A stretch of DNA of 64,000 nucleotides from positions 503,467 through 567,466 of the forward strand of contig NZ_FMDN01000001.1 of the NCBI RefSeq assembly GCF_900090245.1, given 5' to 3'. The position numbers and the translations under genes are program-made. Below, piece by piece: positions 50,586-60,841 of the stretch. Origin of the DNA: Micromonospora halophytica. Its GTDB lineage: Bacteria; Actinomycetota; Actinomycetes; Mycobacteriales; Micromonosporaceae. The notes under the pieces are model-generated. The model was not told the origin of the DNA. It did no database searches and worked only from the letters and a program-made list of their open reading frames with translations. Numbering within the stretch: position 1 is the first letter of the stretch; every line of letters starts with the position of its first letter.

Positions 50586-51575
50586 ATGGCCGTCCAGCTC
50601 GACGCCCGGCCGCCGGTCGTACCGGCGCCGCGCCACGCCCGCTCGCCCCGGGGCAGCCGGCTCACCCGGTTCGACACCCGGTTCTCGCCCTACCTCTACA
50701 TCGCCCCGTTCTTCCTGCTCTTCGCCGTCTTCGGCATCTACCCGCTGGTCTACACCTTCTGGGTCTCGCTGCACGACTGGGACCTGCTCGGCACCAACCC
50801 CACCTTCATCGGGGGGCAGAACTACAGCCAGCTGATGGCCGACCCCGACTTCTGGCACTCGGTGGTCAACACCCTCGGCATCTTCGTCCTCTCCACGGTG
50901 CCGCAGCTGCTCCTCGCGCTCTGGCTGGCCAACCTGCTCAACCGGCAGCTGCGGGCGCGTACCGGCTGGCGGATGGCGGTGCTGGTCCCGAACGTCACCT
51001 CCACCGCCGCGGTGGCGATCGTCTTCGGCGTCCTCTTCGGCCGCGAGTTCGGCATGATCAACTGGATGCTCGACCTGGTCGGAATCGACGCGATCAACTG
51101 GAAATCGAACCGGATCGCCTCCTGGGTGGCCATCTCGACCATGGTCGACTGGCGGTGGACCGGCTACAACGCCCTGATCTTCCTGGCCGCGATGCAGGCC
51201 ATCCCGCGCGACCTCTACGAGTCCGCGTCGATCGACGGGGCCAGCCGGGCCCGGCAGTTCTGGTCGATCACGGTGCCGCTGCTCAAGCCGACGATCATCT
51301 TCGCCGTCATCATCTCCACCATCGGCGGGCTCCAGCTCTTCACCGAGCCCCGCCTCTTCCACTCCGGCACCAACGCGATCCGCGGCGGCCCGCTGCGCGA
51401 GTCGCAGACGGTGACCATGTACATGTTCGAGAACGCCTTCGCACCGCACTACAACTTCGGCTACGGCTCGGCGGTCGCCTGGCTGCTCTTCGCCCTGATC
51501 GCGATCGTCGCGGCCATCAACGTGCTGGTGCTGCGCCGCCTCGGCGGCGGCGGGCGCAAGGAGGGAACCCGATGA
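50586..51575 (+). CDS. Beta-glucoside ABC permease, MalF/CebF type
   Basis: 329-aa inner-membrane subunit with six predicted helices: YIAPFFLLFAVFGIYPLVYT near 37-56, further ones around 98-120 and 130-155, and the last near 295. The EAA loop, which docks an ATPase, is ESASIDGASRARQFWSI. AAGGAG lies 9 nt before the ATG. It overlaps the second permease by 4 bp. No ATPase is encoded in this operon; actinomycete systems of this type use the shared MsiK ATPase. Confidence 0.93.
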   Translation: MAVQLDARPPVVPAPRHARSPRGSRLTRFDTRFSPYLYIAPFFLLFAVFGIYPLVYTFWVSLHDWDLLGTNPTFIGGQNYSQLMADPDFWHSVVNTLGIFVLSTVPQLLLALWLANLLNRQLRARTGWRMAVLVPNVTSTAAVAIVFGVLFGREFGMINWMLDLVGIDAINWKSNRIASWVAISTMVDWRWTGYNALIFLAAMQAIPRDLYESASIDGASRARQFWSITVPLLKPTIIFAVIISTIGGLQLFTEPRLFHSGTNAIRGGPLRESQTVTMYMFENAFAPHYNFGYGSAVAWLLFALIAIVAAINVLVLRRLGGGGRKEGTR

Positions 51576-52401
51576 CCCGATTGTGGTCGGCCGGCCGGCT
51601 CACCTACGCGGCACTGGCCCTCACCGCCGTCCTGTCGATCTTCCCGATCTACTGGATGTTCGTGGTGGCCAGCCGCACCAGCGACGCGATGGGCCAGGTG
51701 CCGCCCCCGGTCACGCCCGGCGGCAACCTCGGCACCAACATCGCCCGGCTCTTCGCCAACACCGACGCGTACTTCCTCACCGGTCTGATCAACTCGGCGA
51801 TCGTCGCGGTCTCGGTCACCGTCTCGGTGGTCTTCTTCTCCACCCTGGCCGGCTTCGCCTTCGCCAAGCTGCGCTTCCGCGGCTCCAACGCGCTGCTGAT
51901 GGTCATCATCGCGACGATGATGGTGCCCACCCAGCTCGGCATCATCCCGTTGTACATGCTGATGACGAAGCTGAACTGGAACGACCGCCTCCCGGCGGTG
52001 ATCGTGCCCGCGCTGGTGACCGGCTTCGGCGTGTTCATGATGCGCCAGTACGCCGGCCAGGCGGTCAGCAACGAGCTGATCGAGGCCGCCCGGGTGGACG
52101 GCTGCAACACCGCCCGGATCTACTGGAACGTGGTGCTGCCCGCGCTGCGCCCGGCCGCCGCCGTGCTCGGCCTGCTCACCTTCATGACCACCTGGAACGA
52201 CTTCCTGTGGCCGTACGCCGTGCTCAACGATCCGGAGAACCCCACCGTGCAGCTGTCGTTGCGGGCCCTGTCCGACGGGTACTACCAGGACATGTCGCAG
52301 GTGTTCACCGGGACGGCGATCGCCACCCTGCCCCTCCTGCTGGTCTTCGTCGTGTTCGGCCGCCAGATCATCGGCGGCATCATGGAAGGTGCGGTCAAGG
52401 C

Positions 52402-52405
<4 letters not shown>
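51572..52405 (+). CDS. Beta-glucoside ABC permease, MalG/CebG type
   Basis: 277-aa second permease with six helices (first YAALALTAVLSIFPIYWMFV near 13-32). The EAA loop is IEAARVDGCNTARIYWNVV. The ATG overlaps the previous stop (ATGA) and has GGAGGG 6-7 nt upstream. The stop overlaps the GTG of the beta-glucosidase gene, so uptake and hydrolysis are co-translated. Confidence 0.93.
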
Positions 52406-53781
<1,376 letters not shown>

Positions 53782-53800
53782 CGAGGTGGTGGTAACGGGG

Positions 53801-54808
53801 ATGACGACGACACATCGACCGACCCTGGAAGCGGTCGCCCGCCGGGCAGGTGTGTCCCGGGCGACCGTGTCCCGGGTGGTCAACGGCTCCACCACCGTCG
53901 CCGGGCCGATCCAGGAGGCGGTCCGCCGGGCCGTGGCCGAGCTGGGGTACGTGCCGAACCTGGCCGCCCGCAGCCTGGTCACCCAGCGGACCGACTCGGT
54001 CGCCCTGGTGATGCCGGAGGAGGCCACCCGGGTCTTCTCCGACGACCAGGTCTTCCCCGGCATCATCCGAGGCGCGGCCCAGGAGCTGGAGGCGGCCGAC
54101 AAGCAGCTCGTGCTGATGTTGGCCGGCTCCCCCGCCGGGCACGCCCGGGTGGAGCGCTACACCACCGGCCGGCACGTCGACGGGGTGCTCTTCGCCTCGC
54201 TGCACGGCGCGGACCCGCTGCCCGGCAAGCTCGCCCAGCTCGGCATCCCGGTGGTGTGCAGCGGTCGTCCGCTCGGCGGCGCGCAGGTGCCGTACGTCGA
54301 CGTGGACCACCTCGGCGGGGTGAGCAGGGCGGTCCGGTACCTGATCACGAACGGTCGGCGGCGAATCGCCACCATCGCCGGCCCGCAGGACATGGTCGCC
54401 GGCATCGAACGGCTCGCCGGCTACCGGAACACGATCGCCGAGGCCGGACTGCCGGAACGGGTGGCGTACGGCGACTTCACCCGGGAGTCCGGCGCCCGGG
54501 CGATGCACCAGCTGCTCGCCGAGCACCCCGACCTGGACGCGGTCTTCGCCGCCTCCGACCTGATGGCGCACGCCGCCCTGCGTACGCTCCGCGAGGCGGG
54601 GCGGCGGGTGCCGCAGGACGTGGCGGTGATCGGCTTCGACGACATCGAGACCGCCGCGTACACCGATCCGCCGCTGACCACCGTCCGGCAGCCGATCGTG
54701 GAGCTGGGCCGGGCGCTGACCCGCCAGCTGCTGCGGATGACCGCCGGCGAGGCGATCGACGAGGCGCTGATCCTCCCGACCGAACTGGTGCTGCGCGAGT
54801 CGGCGTGA
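53801..54808 (+). CDS. LacI-family repressor of the beta-glucoside operon
   Basis: 335-aa repressor. HTH: TLEAVARRAGVSRATVSRVV (about 8-27), with hinge helix PNLAARSLVTQ; then a periplasmic-binding-protein-like sensor domain with PYVDVDHLGGVSRAVRYLI and DVAVIGFDDIETAAYTDPPL. It lies 19 nt after the glucosidase stop in the same direction, and the two GAGAGCGCTCTC sites at the head of the operon are its likely targets. A small beta-glucoside is the expected inducer. GTG 53786 is an alternative start adding five residues. Confidence 0.92.
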   Translation: MTTTHRPTLEAVARRAGVSRATVSRVVNGSTTVAGPIQEAVRRAVAELGYVPNLAARSLVTQRTDSVALVMPEEATRVFSDDQVFPGIIRGAAQELEAADKQLVLMLAGSPAGHARVERYTTGRHVDGVLFASLHGADPLPGKLAQLGIPVVCSGRPLGGAQVPYVDVDHLGGVSRAVRYLITNGRRRIATIAGPQDMVAGIERLAGYRNTIAEAGLPERVAYGDFTRESGARAMHQLLAEHPDLDAVFAASDLMAHAALRTLREAGRRVPQDVAVIGFDDIETAAYTDPPLTTVRQPIVELGRALTRQLLRMTAGEAIDEALILPTELVLRESA

Positions 54809-54815
54809 GCACTGC

Positions 54816-54850
54816 CCCGGGACGTCGCGGACGTCGCGCGACATCCCGGG
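54816..54850 (+). terminator. Terminator of the glucoside operon
   Basis: CCCGGGACGTCGCG (54816-54829) pairs with CGCGACATCCCGGG (54837-54850) with one mismatch, 7 nt after the repressor stop. Confidence 0.65.
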
Positions 54851-54930
54851 CGGCCGATTTTCCGCCCCCCGACCTCCCGGGGCCTCCGGTGCGGGCGGTT
54901 AACCGGTCGAGCGGCGCGGTCCCGCGGCGG

Positions 54931-54936
54931 TAGCGT
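54931..54936 (+). promoter_or_regulatory. -10 box TAGCGT, leaderless start of RidA gene
   Basis: TAGCGT ends 6 nt before ATG 54943. Confidence 0.5.
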
Positions 54937-54942
54937 CGCCGG

Positions 54943-55356
54943 ATGACCGGCCCCAGCCACCTGATCCACGTGCCCGCCCTCTCCGACGTCGCCGAGTACG
55001 CCTACGCCGCCACGGTCGACCCGCCGGCCCGGCTGGTCTTCACCGCCGGGGCCTGCCCGCTCGACGCCGACGGCCGTACGGTCGCCCCCGGCGACCCGGT
55101 GGCCCAGGCCCGCCAGGTGGTGGCGAACCTGGAGACCGCGCTGGCCGCCGCCGGCGCACGCCTCACCGACGTCGTCAAGACCACGGTGTACGTGGCCTCG
55201 TCCCGCCGGGCCGACCTGGTGGCGGTCTGGGAGGTGGTCCGGGACGCCTTCGGCGACCACGATCCGCCGAGCACGCTGCTCGGGGTTGCCGTGCTCGGCT
55301 ACCCCGACCAGCTCGTCGAGGTCGAGGCGGTCGCCGCCGTCCGGCCGGTGGGCTGA
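54943..55356 (+). CDS. RidA family protein
   Basis: 137-aa RidA/YjgF-like enamine/imine deaminase candidate. Family features are VFTAGACPLDADGR, QARQVVANLETALAAAGA and DVVKTTVYVASSRRADL; the catalytic Arg expected near the C-terminal half is most likely in VYVASSRR, but I am not certain of the exact residue. The last strand VEVEAVAAVRPVG matches. The ATG has TAGCGT 6 nt upstream. The next gene starts immediately after the stop (TGA-GTG), so the two form one unit. Confidence 0.88.
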   Translation: MTGPSHLIHVPALSDVAEYAYAATVDPPARLVFTAGACPLDADGRTVAPGDPVAQARQVVANLETALAAAGARLTDVVKTTVYVASSRRADLVAVWEVVRDAFGDHDPPSTLLGVAVLGYPDQLVEVEAVAAVRPVG

Positions 55357-56253
55357 GTGCGCGTCCGCACCGCCGTCCCCGAGGACGCCGCCGGGGTGGT
55401 CGCGCTCCGCGCTGTCGTCCACCCGTACCTGGTGGGCGGTGTCGAGTCGACCCGCCGCATGATCGCGCATTCGCCGCCCGGCGAGGACTGGACGGCCTTC
55501 GTGGCCGAGGTCGGCGGCCGGATCGTCGGGTGGGCGTCGGCGTACCGCAACGTGCGCACCTCCGAGGAGGGCGTCGGCGAGATCGCCCTGCCGCACGTCC
55601 ACCCCGACCACCGGCGGCGCGGCCTCGGGCACCGGCTGCTCGACCGGGCGCTGGGTCACCTGCTGCCGCTCGGGGTACACCGGATCCGCACCTGGGCGCA
55701 GACCGGATCGCTGGACTTCGCCCGCCGCAACGGCTTCTCCCCCAGCCGGGAGGTGCGCTACTCAGCCCTCGACCTGCACCCGGCCCCGCCCGCGCCGGCC
55801 CCGCCACCGGGCGTGCGGCTACGCCCGCTGGCCGCACTGGACCCGCGCCCGGTGTACGACCTGGAGGTCGCCAGCGCCGCGGACGAACCCGACGACATCG
55901 GCTCCGACGTGCTGAGCTTCGAGAGCTGGCGCTACGACGTGTGGGACAACGTCGGGCTGGACCGGGACGCCAGCACCGCCGTCGAGGTCGACGGCGTGCT
56001 CGCCTCGTACAGCCTGGTGGTGCGCGACGGCGACCGGATGTGGTCCGACTTCACCGGCACCACGCCCGCGTACCGGGGGCGGGGGTTGGCCCGGCTGGCG
56101 AAGCAGGCCGCCCTGCACCGCGCCGCCGCACGCGGGGTACGCACGGCGTACACCTCGAACGACGAGGCGAACGCGCCGATGCTGGCGGTCAACGACCGGC
56201 TCGGCTACCGGCCGGTGGCGTCCCAGTGGTCCTGCCTGCGCGAGCTGCCCTGA
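55357..56253 (+). CDS. GNAT acetyltransferase with two GNAT domains
   Basis: 298-aa protein. The first GNAT domain (about 1-140) has the acetyl-CoA motif VHPDHRRRGLGHRLLDRAL; the second (about 160-298) has TTPAYRGRGLARLAKQAAL and ends YTSNDEANAPMLAVNDRLGY. The acceptor is unknown. It starts at GTG directly on the RidA stop codon, so translation is coupled. Its stop lies back-to-back with the macrodomain stop (TGATCA), leaving no room for a terminator between them. Confidence 0.88.
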   Translation: MRVRTAVPEDAAGVVALRAVVHPYLVGGVESTRRMIAHSPPGEDWTAFVAEVGGRIVGWASAYRNVRTSEEGVGEIALPHVHPDHRRRGLGHRLLDRALGHLLPLGVHRIRTWAQTGSLDFARRNGFSPSREVRYSALDLHPAPPAPAPPPGVRLRPLAALDPRPVYDLEVASAADEPDDIGSDVLSFESWRYDVWDNVGLDRDASTAVEVDGVLASYSLVVRDGDRMWSDFTGTTPAYRGRGLARLAKQAALHRAAARGVRTAYTSNDEANAPMLAVNDRLGYRPVASQWSCLRELP

Positions 56254-56769
56254 TCAGCCTTCCTCGAACACCCGGCGGGCGGTGGCGTAGGTGTCCGCGC
56301 CGAGGAGCACCAGCCGGGTCTCGGTGACGGTCGCCGGCCCGGCGGCCCGCAGCACGGTCAGCGCCTGCCGTACGGCGTCGTCGACCGGCCAGCCGTAGAC
56401 CCCGGCCGAGATCAGCGGGAACGCCACCGTGGTCGCGCCCAGCCCGTCGGCGACGGCGAGGCTGTTGGCGTAGCAGTCGCGCAGCAGGCCGGAGCGGTCC
56501 TCGGTGGCCGAGTGGACCGGCCCGACGGTGTGCACGACCCAGCGGGCCGGCAGGTTCCCGGCCGTGGTGGCGACCGCCTGCCCGGTGGGCAGGCCCCGGC
56601 CGTAGCGGGAGGCGCGCAGCGCCTGGCACTCCGCCAGGATGGCCGGGCCGCCCCGGCGGTGGATGGCGCCGTCCACTCCTCCGCCGCCGAGCAGCGACGA
56701 GTTGGCCGCGTTGACGACCACGTCGACGTGCTGGGCGGTGATGTCCCCCTCGACCAGGGTGATCTCCAC
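56254..56769 (-). CDS. Macrodomain O-acetyl-ADP-ribose deacetylase (YmdB-like)
   Basis: 171-aa single macrodomain predicted to bind ADP-ribose and hydrolyse O-acetyl-ADP-ribose or mono-ADP-ribosyl esters. The N terminus is VEGDITAQHVDVVVNAAN; the catalytic-site loop is SSLLGGGGVDGAIHRRGG (Asp and Gly-rich), and the distal loop is LISAGVYGWPVDDAV. GTG start, 1 nt after the EI24 stop; the two genes are coupled. The function is family-level. Confidence 0.93.
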   Translation of the reverse strand: MEITLVEGDITAQHVDVVVNAANSSLLGGGGVDGAIHRRGGPAILAECQALRASRYGRGLPTGQAVATTAGNLPARWVVHTVGPVHSATEDRSGLLRDCYANSLAVADGLGATTVAFPLISAGVYGWPVDDAVRQALTVLRAAGPATVTETRLVLLGADTYATARRVFEEG

Positions 56770-56770
56770 G

Positions 56771-57565
56771 TCAACGCTCCTCGGTGGACTGGCCCAGCGA
56801 CCGGCGGGTCAGCAGGGCGGCGCCGGCGACGGCCGCCGGCATGACCAGCACCGCGCCGAGCGGGATCAGGAAGCAGAGGAAGACCGCCACGCCGAAGCCG
56901 AGCGTGGTGGCCCGGTCCGCCTTCAGCACCGACCGCCGGTCGGGCAGCCGCAGCCCGCGCCGGGAGAAGGGCGCGCCGGCCAGTTCCACGGCGAGCAGCC
57001 AGCCGCCCACCGCCGCCCCGATCACCGGCACCACGGTCTGCCCGACGACCGGGATGAAACCGGCGGCGAAGAGCGGGATGCCGAAGAGCACCGAGAGGCC
57101 GACCAACCGGAGCGAGTCGACGACGCTGCGCCGCAGCGAGGCCCAGAACGGCACCTCGACCGCACCCGGGGTGCCGCCCAGGCGCTCCTCCACCCGCTCG
57201 GAGATCTTCTCGTAGAACGGGTCGCCGATGACCAGGGTGACCGCGGTGAAGCTGACCACCGCGAGCAGGCCGCCGAGGCCGAGGAAGGCCAGCCCGGCGA
57301 CCACCCGGACCAGGCTGCGCGGGGTCGTCGACCAGTCGTCCGCGAACGGCGTGACCAGTGCGGCGAGGTCGTCGACGAACCACACCAGGGTGGCGAACGC
57401 GGTGACGAACACCGCGCCCGAGATCAGCGCCGGGACGACGCCGAGCAGCATCAGCCCGGGGCTGCGGACGTACAGGCCGAGACCGCGCAGGAGCAGACCC
57501 ACGCCGGAGAAGAAGCGACCGGCGGCGCCGGCCACCGGTGCGGCGATGTCGCGGGGTGCGTTCAC
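56771..57565 (-). CDS. EI24 domain-containing membrane protein (CysZ-like)
   Basis: 264-aa protein with four to six hydrophobic segments (LMLLGVVPALISGAVFVTAF, LAFLGLGGLLAVVSFTAVTL, SVLFGIPLFAAGFIPVVGQT and a C-terminal FLCFLIPLGAVLVMPAAVAG). The order matches the EI24/CysZ family. CysZ of other bacteria is a sulfate channel; no sulfate genes are nearby, so the substrate is unknown. Start GTG 57565, with TAGGCT about 8 nt upstream; an open frame to 58327 covers the opposite qcrC gene and is not used. Confidence 0.88.
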   Translation of the reverse strand: MNAPRDIAAPVAGAAGRFFSGVGLLLRGLGLYVRSPGLMLLGVVPALISGAVFVTAFATLVWFVDDLAALVTPFADDWSTTPRSLVRVVAGLAFLGLGGLLAVVSFTAVTLVIGDPFYEKISERVEERLGGTPGAVEVPFWASLRRSVVDSLRLVGLSVLFGIPLFAAGFIPVVGQTVVPVIGAAVGGWLLAVELAGAPFSRRGLRLPDRRSVLKADRATTLGFGVAVFLCFLIPLGAVLVMPAAVAGAALLTRRSLGQSTEER

Positions 57566-57823
57566 GAGCGCAGAGCCTAGCCAGTGGTGCTCTGTCGGTG
57601 CAGCCGCCGTCGGGACAGCAGCACCGACGCGGTGACAGTCCTGTTCCCCTGGCACACCACTCGGGAGGCGACGACCGTCGAGGGGCGTCCCGGATTGAGG
57701 CGTACGCACGTCGAGAAACTGCTGCGGGCGGAAGCGAACAGTGTTAGAAAATGGACTAATCGGACGGGCGCGTTCACTGGCCGGGGCCCAATCCTCGAGG
57801 CCCGAGTGAAGTTGGGGATCGAC
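57566..57823. promoter_or_regulatory. 258-bp divergent region before qcrC
   Basis: Contains an inverted repeat GTCGGTGC / GCACCGAC (57594-57601 and 57621-57628), and TTAG-N8-CTAA (57743-57758) in an AT-rich spot that includes GGACTAAT, a reasonable -10 region for qcrC. No gene is seen. No strong ribosome-binding site is present before the qcrC ATG (GGGGAT only). Confidence 0.4.
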
Positions 57824-58639
57824 ATGACCGCTGAGGCACGCCCTGGGCTTCCCGGCCGGCGGCGAACGTTGAGCGCCGCCCGCCGACGGCTCGTCGGAAT
57901 CCTTCGGCTGGCCGTTGCCCTGATGCTTGCCGGGGGTGTCTACGCAGCGCTCGCGCCACCGGCACAGGCTCAGGACGCGCCCGGCTTCAGCGCTGCGGCG
58001 CTGGAGGGCAAAGCGTTGTTCGAGGTGGGCTGCGTGACGTGCCACGGCCGCAACGCCCAGGGCGTGGAGGGGCGTGGGCCGAGCCTGGTCGGGGTCGGGT
58101 CGGCGTCGGTGTTGTTCCAGGTGGGGACCGGGAGAATGCCACTGGCGCGGCAGGAGGCGCAGGCCTGGCGCAAGCCGCCGCAGTACAGCGACGAGGAAGT
58201 TCGCCAGTTGGGCCAGTACATCCAGGAGCTCGGTGGCGGCCCGCAGGTACCCGAGGGTGACCTGACGCGAGGCGCGGACCTGTCGGTTGGCGGCGATCTC
58301 TTCCGCATCAACTGCTCCCAGTGTCACGCCTTCGGCGGCGGCGGTGGCGCGCTCTCCTCGGGAAAGTTCGCTCCGAGCCTGTACCCCGCCACGAGTCAGC
58401 AGATCTACGCGGCGATGCTGTCGGGGCCGCAGAACATGCCGGTGTTCGGCGACACCCAGATAACCCCTGAGCAGAAGGCCGACATCATCGCCTACATCCA
58501 GCAGGTTCTGCAGGACGGCCAGGACGCGGGGGGCTTCAACCTCGGCCGCTACGGGCCGTCGACGGAAGGGGTCGCCATCTTCCTCGTCGGCATCGTGGCG
58601 CTGGTCTTCGCCAGCCTCTGGATCGCCGGCAAGTCCTGA
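57824..58639 (+). CDS. qcrC: Diheme cytochrome c subunit of cytochrome bc1 (QcrC)
   Basis: 271-aa membrane-anchored diheme cytochrome c. An N-terminal hydrophobic segment (LAVALMLAGGVYAALAP) acts as signal or anchor; heme sites are CVTCH (C70, C73, H74) and CSQCH (C164, C167, H168), with candidate Met ligands in GTGRMPLARQ and GPQNMPVFGDT. The C-terminal helix GVAIFLVGIVALVFASLWIA anchors it. In actinobacteria QcrC passes electrons from the bc1 complex to the aa3 oxidase. Here qcrA follows at 19 nt, but neither ctaE before it nor qcrB after it is present. Confidence 0.93.
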   Translation: MTAEARPGLPGRRRTLSAARRRLVGILRLAVALMLAGGVYAALAPPAQAQDAPGFSAAALEGKALFEVGCVTCHGRNAQGVEGRGPSLVGVGSASVLFQVGTGRMPLARQEAQAWRKPPQYSDEEVRQLGQYIQELGGGPQVPEGDLTRGADLSVGGDLFRINCSQCHAFGGGGGALSSGKFAPSLYPATSQQIYAAMLSGPQNMPVFGDTQITPEQKADIIAYIQQVLQDGQDAGGFNLGRYGPSTEGVAIFLVGIVALVFASLWIAGKS

Positions 58640-58658
58640 TCACGATGAGGATCCCATC

Positions 58659-59744
58659 ATGAGCCGGCGTCGGGGCAAGCGGGAGGAACCGTCGGGCCCG
58701 GGCCTTCGTCAGACGTCCCGGTTCGACGTGGTGCGTGAGGGGGCGCGCCGCGACGATATCGAGATCGTCCACTACGAGCCGCAGGCGAGACCCGGGTCGG
58801 CGGCTGAGCGACGACTCACCCGGACGGTCGCGTCGTTCTTCTTCCTCGCGGGCCTGGCCGCGACCGCCTTCCTGGTCATCTACATCTGGTGGCCGTGGCG
58901 GTTCCAACTCGGCAACGGAAGCCAGCGCCTCTACACCCCGCTGCTCGGGATCACCCTCGGCGTCGCCCTGCTCGGCATCGGCTTCGGCATCCTCACCTGG
59001 GGCAAGAAGCTGCTGCCGAAGGAGGTCTCGGTCCAGGACCGCCATGACACCCCCAGCAGCCCGCAGGAGCGGGAACTCACCGCACAGACCATGCTCTACA
59101 TGGCCGACGAACTCGGCGTCAAACGGCGTCCGCTGCTCGGCGTGTCCCTGCTCGCCGGCCTGGCACCGGTAGCGGCGGTCGCCGCCGCGCCCTTGATCGG
59201 AGGATTGATCGAGGACCCGCACGAGAACAACCAACTGTTCCGGACCGGATTTGCACCCGCCGACGACGACGGACTGATCACCCTCATCAGACTCGTCCGC
59301 GAGGACGGCCGGGCCGTCCGCCCGGCGGACATCAGTGCGGCGGGTCAACTCACCGTCTTCCCCGGAATCCCGCACGGCGTGAGCAACCGCTACGCGGACT
59401 CGCCGACGCTGCTGATCCACCTTCGTGAGGAGGAAGCACAGACCGCTCGTGCGAACAACCTGCGCGCCGGCAAGCAGGACTACATGTGGGCCAACTACAT
59501 CGCCTACTCCAAGATCTGCACTCACGCCGGCTGCCCCGCAAGCCTGTACGAGCAACAGACCAACCGGCTGCTGTGCCCCTGCCACCAGTCCCAGTTCCTC
59601 ATCACCGACAACGCCAAACCGATCTTCGGCCCTGCCAACCGGCCACTGCCCCAACTGCCGATCGAGGTGGACGATGAGGGCTTCTTCGTCGCCAAGTCCG
59701 ACTATCAGGACGCGATCGGCCCGGACTTCTGGGAACGGCCCTGA
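58659..59744 (+). CDS. qcrA: Rieske iron-sulfur subunit of cytochrome bc1 (QcrA)
   Basis: 361-aa actinobacterial-type Rieske protein with three predicted membrane helices (SFFFLAGLAATAFLVIYIWW, LLGITLGVALLGIGFGIL and GVSLLAGLAPVAAVAAAPLI) and a C-terminal cluster domain. The [2Fe-2S] ligands are in CTHAGC (about 287) and CPCHQSQF (about 307). Length is normal. The ATG lies 19 nt after the qcrC stop. The gene that would normally follow, qcrB (cytochrome b), is absent: the next gene is an unrelated WYL regulator. Confidence 0.93.
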   Translation: MSRRRGKREEPSGPGLRQTSRFDVVREGARRDDIEIVHYEPQARPGSAAERRLTRTVASFFFLAGLAATAFLVIYIWWPWRFQLGNGSQRLYTPLLGITLGVALLGIGFGILTWGKKLLPKEVSVQDRHDTPSSPQERELTAQTMLYMADELGVKRRPLLGVSLLAGLAPVAAVAAAPLIGGLIEDPHENNQLFRTGFAPADDDGLITLIRLVREDGRAVRPADISAAGQLTVFPGIPHGVSNRYADSPTLLIHLREEEAQTARANNLRAGKQDYMWANYIAYSKICTHAGCPASLYEQQTNRLLCPCHQSQFLITDNAKPIFGPANRPLPQLPIEVDDEGFFVAKSDYQDAIGPDFWERP

Positions 59745-59854
59745 ATCGGAAGGCCGCCAGTCATGCCCAGAGCGCTCCCGCCGCACCCAGGGCAGCCTGA
59801 GTCGACGACCCGGGCCGGGCGAGGCGCGTACCCCGGGCGGGGACCCGGCTGGGG

Positions 59855-59860
59855 CAGGAT
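59855..59860 (+). promoter_or_regulatory. -10 box CAGGAT, leaderless start of WYL regulator
   Basis: CAGGAT ends 6 nt before GTG 59867. Confidence 0.45.
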
Positions 59861-59866
59861 GGCGGG

Positions 59867-60841
59867 GTGCGCGCCTCCCGGCTGATCTCGCTGGTCCTGC
59901 TCCTGCAGTCCCGGGAGACGATGACCGCCGCCGAGCTGGCCCGGGAGCTGGAGGTCTCCGAGCGGACGGTCTACCGGGACGTGCTCGCGCTCTCCGCCGC
60001 CGGGGTGCCGGTCTACGCGGACCGGGGCCGGGCGGGCGGCTACCGGCTGCTCGGCGGCTACCGGACCCGGCTGACCGGGCTGACCCGGGACGAGGCGGAG
60101 GCGCTCTTCCTCGCCGGGTTGCCCGGGCCGGCCGGCGACATGGGGCTCGCCGACGCGGTCGCCGCCGCCGAGCTGAAGGTCCTCGCCGCGCTGCCGCCGA
60201 GCCTGCGCGACGCGCCGGCCCGCACCGGGCAGCGGTTCCACCTGGACGTGCCGGGCTGGTTCCGCGACTCGACCCCACCGCCCCTGCTCGCCGACCTGGC
60301 CCGTGCGGTCTGGGCGGACCGGGTGGTCGAGCTGCGCTACCGGCGCGGCGACCGGGAGGTCACCCGCCGGGTCGAGCCGTACGGGCTGGTGCTCAAGAGC
60401 GGAACCTGGTACCTGGTGGGCCGCGTCGGGGACGACATGCGCACCTACCGGGTGGACCGGGTGCTCGACGTCGTGCCGGGCGCGGAGGGTTTCACCCGGG
60501 ACGAGGACTTCGACCTGGGCGGGTACTGGCGGGAGCAGGCCGAGGCGTTCCTGCGGGCGATGCTCCGGGAATGGATCACCGTCCGGTTGAGCCCCGCCGG
60601 CCGGTGGGCGCTGCGCCGGGCCACCGACACTCCCTTCGGGTACGACGAGGCGCTCGCCGCCGGCGTTCCCGACGGGCAGGGGTGGCTGGTCACCCGGCTG
60701 CCCGTCGAGTCCGTCGACGTGGCGTACGACCTGGTGCTCCGGCTCGGCCCGGAGCTGGAGGTGCTCGATCCGCCGGAGCTGCGGGAGCGGCTGGCGGAGG
60801 CGGCCCGGCGCCTCGGCGAGTTGTACGGCGCTCAGCGGTAG
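59867..60841 (+). CDS. HTH-WYL domain transcriptional regulator
   Basis: 324-aa YafY-like regulator. The N-terminal HTH is SRLISLVLLLQSRETMTAAE, then LEVSERTVYRDVLALSAAG (recognition helix). The WYL domain begins with RVEPYGLVLKSGTWYLVGR (about 172-190), and a C-terminal WCX-like extension follows. WYL domains often sense nucleic-acid or small-molecule ligands in defence and stress; no such genes are nearby. The stop overlaps the convergent SDR stop by 10 bp. The palindrome at 61760-61777 is a possible target. Confidence 0.9.
   Translation: MRASRLISLVLLLQSRETMTAAELARELEVSERTVYRDVLALSAAGVPVYADRGRAGGYRLLGGYRTRLTGLTRDEAEALFLAGLPGPAGDMGLADAVAAAELKVLAALPPSLRDAPARTGQRFHLDVPGWFRDSTPPPLLADLARAVWADRVVELRYRRGDREVTRRVEPYGLVLKSGTWYLVGRVGDDMRTYRVDRVLDVVPGAEGFTRDEDFDLGGYWREQAEAFLRAMLREWITVRLSPAGRWALRRATDTPFGYDEALAAGVPDGQGWLVTRLPVESVDVAYDLVLRLGPELEVLDPPELRERLAEAARRLGELYGAQR

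Noticed and set aside
51583..52401. In-frame extension upstream of the beta-glucosidase
   Set aside because: It runs through the second permease gene in another frame; the GTG at 52402, overlapping the permease stop, gives the standard GH1 N terminus.
57566..58327. In-frame extension of the EI24 gene
   Set aside because: It lies antisense to qcrC and lacks membrane helices; the EI24 family start fits GTG 57565.
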